From: an uncultured Eubacterium sp.
GTDB lineage: Bacteria; Bacillota; Clostridia; Peptostreptococcales; Anaerovoracaceae
Length of the DNA stretch: 7,254 nucleotides
Assembly (NCBI GenBank): GCA_947367725.1
Contig: CANBFZ010000084.1
Span: 1-7,254 of the forward strand
Direction of reading: 5' to 3'
The stretch's first letter is position 1. Every line of letters begins with the position of its first letter. This document shows positions 6,740 through 7,254 of the stretch, piece after piece. The translations under genes and the position numbers were made by a program. The notes below the pieces were generated by a model. That model worked only from the letters and a program-made list of their open reading frames with translations, did no database searches and was not told the DNA's origin.

Positions 6740-6769
6740 TTGAAAAATTGGTCGCAAATCATGTATGAT
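6740..6769 (+). promoter_or_regulatory. candidate sigma-70-type promoter for the downstream gene
   Basis: TTGAAA (6740-6745) and TATGAT (6764-6769) are separated by 18 bases in strongly AT-rich DNA; each differs from the consensus hexamer by one base. Transcription would start near 6776 and read through the phased repeats into the gene at 6967, giving a leader of about 190 bases. Several TTGACA hexamers downstream lack good -10 partners, so this is the best promoter candidate. Confidence 0.5.
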
Positions 6770-6842
6770 AGAGATAATCCACTCTGTCAATGTATGCGTA
6801 TTATTTAAATTGCCATTTGTAAAATCCAATTAACCCGAAATA

Positions 6843-6886
6843 TTGACAAAGTGGACAAAAAAATTGAAATCTGTCAATTTTGTCAA
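6843..6886. repeat. phased TTGACAAA/TTTGTCAA repeat, block 1
   Basis: TTGACAAA (6843-6850) and TTTGTCAA (6879-6886) are perfect inverted arms. Inside, further units occur at 9-base steps: GACAA at 6845 and 6854, GTCAA at 6873 and 6882. Over 18 bases on each side the two arms agree at 15 positions. This looks like a multi-site operator or iteron-like array for a dimeric DNA-binding protein. The binding protein is not known. Confidence 0.6.
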
Positions 6887-6913
6887 TGTTTTCACCCGAT
6901 TTCTTTGCTAAAA

Positions 6914-6948
6914 TTGACAAAAAACAAGAAATTAGTCAATTTTGTCAA
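6914..6948. repeat. phased TTGACAAA/TTTGTCAA repeat, block 2
   Basis: TTGACAAA (6914-6921) and TTTGTCAA (6941-6948) are inverted, with an extra GTCAA at 6935, 9 bases before the last unit at 6944. The GACAA-to-GTCAA distances (19 and 28) equal those in block 1. The block ends two bases before the Shine-Dalgarno AAGGAGGG, so bound protein or a hairpin here could affect both transcription and translation of the gene at 6967. Confidence 0.6.
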
Positions 6949-6966
6949 AAAAGGAGGGTAATATTA

Positions 6967-7254
6967 GTGATTTTGAGGCAGAATTTAGAAGAAATATTGA
7001 CAAAAATCGAGAAAAGACAGAGATTTGTCAATGCTGAATTGGCGAGTTGTCCGCCGGGGCAGTTAATGCAGACAAAATATGGAGATACATTGCAATTTTT
7101 TCATGTTTACGAAATTGGTGGGAAACGAGTTCGACAGAGCATTAAGAAAATGCCGCAGATGGTTGCTGCATTAACGAGAAAGAAATACTTAGAAGCAGAA
7201 CTTAAGCTATTAGAAAAAAATGCAGATACAATGAGGGGTGCCTTGCTTAGCTTT
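6967..7254 (+). CDS. hypothetical protein, N-terminal part (runs off the window)
   Basis: An open frame of 96 codons without a stop, from GTG at 6967 to the window end. AAGGAGGG (6951-6958), 8 bases upstream, is a near-perfect Shine-Dalgarno and decides the GTG start; there is no early ATG. The protein begins MILRQNLEEILTKIEKRQRF, a charged helix, followed by a short beta-like section (YGDTLQFFHVYEIGGKRVRQ) and a lysine-rich helix with TRKKYLEAELKLLEKN. The pattern (N-terminal coiled helix, short beta section, KKYL helix) is reminiscent of uncharacterised clostridial proteins of a few hundred residues, some thought to end in a nuclease-like domain; that resemblance is from memory and weak. 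Its 5' coding region contains a third copy of the phased repeat. It appears unrelated to ornithine degradation and lies beyond the operon terminator. Confidence 0.75.
   Translation, partial: MILRQNLEEILTKIEKRQRFVNAELASCPPGQLMQTKYGDTLQFFHVYEIGGKRVRQSIKKMPQMVAALTRKKYLEAELKLLEKNADTMRGALLSF
6997..7031. repeat. phased TTGACAAA/TTTGTCAA repeat, block 3, inside the gene start
   Basis: TTGACAAA (6997-7004) and TTTGTCAA (7024-7031) repeat the inverted pair of block 2 with exactly the same start-to-start distance of 27 bases, although here they lie inside codons 11-22 of the gene starting at 6967. The middle units are degenerate. The conserved spacing within coding sequence suggests selection on DNA, for example an internal operator. 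Confidence 0.55.

Noticed and set aside
6843..6948. TTGACA hexamers as sigma-70 -35 elements
   Set aside because: No good -10 hexamer lies 16-18 bases downstream of either copy, and their inverted, 9-base-phased arrangement fits protein binding sites better.
6914..6948. CtsR heat-shock operator (GGTCAAA-N3-GGTCAAA)
   Set aside because: The same-strand units are 9 bases apart rather than 10, the second G is missing, and an inverted partner is present; the gene downstream is not a chaperone or Clp gene as far as visible.
6843..7031. CRISPR array
   Set aside because: The repeated units are only 5-8 bases, occur in both orientations and one set is within a coding frame; no repeat-spacer structure.

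Overview
The window carries an oxidative ornithine-degradation operon of an anaerobic, amino-acid-fermenting (Stickland-type) member of the Clostridia. Gene content (ord, ortA, ortB, oraS, oraE), strong AGGAG-type ribosome binding sites, AGA-rich arginine codons in the operon, and a sigma-54 activator of the RocR-like type all point that way. The gene order ord-ortA-ortB-oraS-oraE is the one known from Clostridium (Acetoanaerobium) sticklandii and Clostridioides difficile. The genus cannot be named from this sequence alone.

Layout. (1) Positions 1-690 hold the C-terminal part of a sigma-54 enhancer-binding protein (half of the AAA+ domain plus a Fis-type helix-turn-helix). (2) Positions 691-998 are a dense regulatory region: two TGCAAA-N4-TTTGCA palindromes (706-721 and 729-744) that look like the activator's upstream sites, a rho-independent terminator for the activator gene (753-792), a textbook -24/-12 sigma-54 promoter (891-906), and a small leader hairpin (923-946). 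(3) Positions 999-6571 are five co-directional genes: ord, a 186-base structured gap, then ortA/ortB (overlapping by one base), oraS and oraE (two-base gap). (4) A strong GC-rich terminator (6584-6611) closes the operon. (5) Positions 6612-6966 are AT-rich non-coding DNA with a plausible sigma-70-type promoter and an unusual set of 9-base-phased TGTCAA/TTGACA repeats. (6) From 6967 a new gene starts with GTG behind a strong Shine-Dalgarno and runs off the window's end.

How the genes work together. D-ornithine is converted by the B12- and PLP-dependent aminomutase OraS/OraE to 2,4-diaminopentanoate. Ord oxidatively deaminates this to 2-amino-4-ketopentanoate. OrtA/OrtB cleave that with CoA to acetyl-CoA and alanine. 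Genes are thus arranged roughly in reverse pathway order. The upstream activator, its probable twin sites and the sigma-54 promoter form a self-consistent circuit that likely switches the operon on when ornithine or a related amino acid is present.

Most of the window is a known pathway. The parts not explained by it are the structured element inside the operon between ord and ortA, the activator's candidate binding motif, and the phased repeats at the 3' end, one set of which lies inside the start of the last gene.
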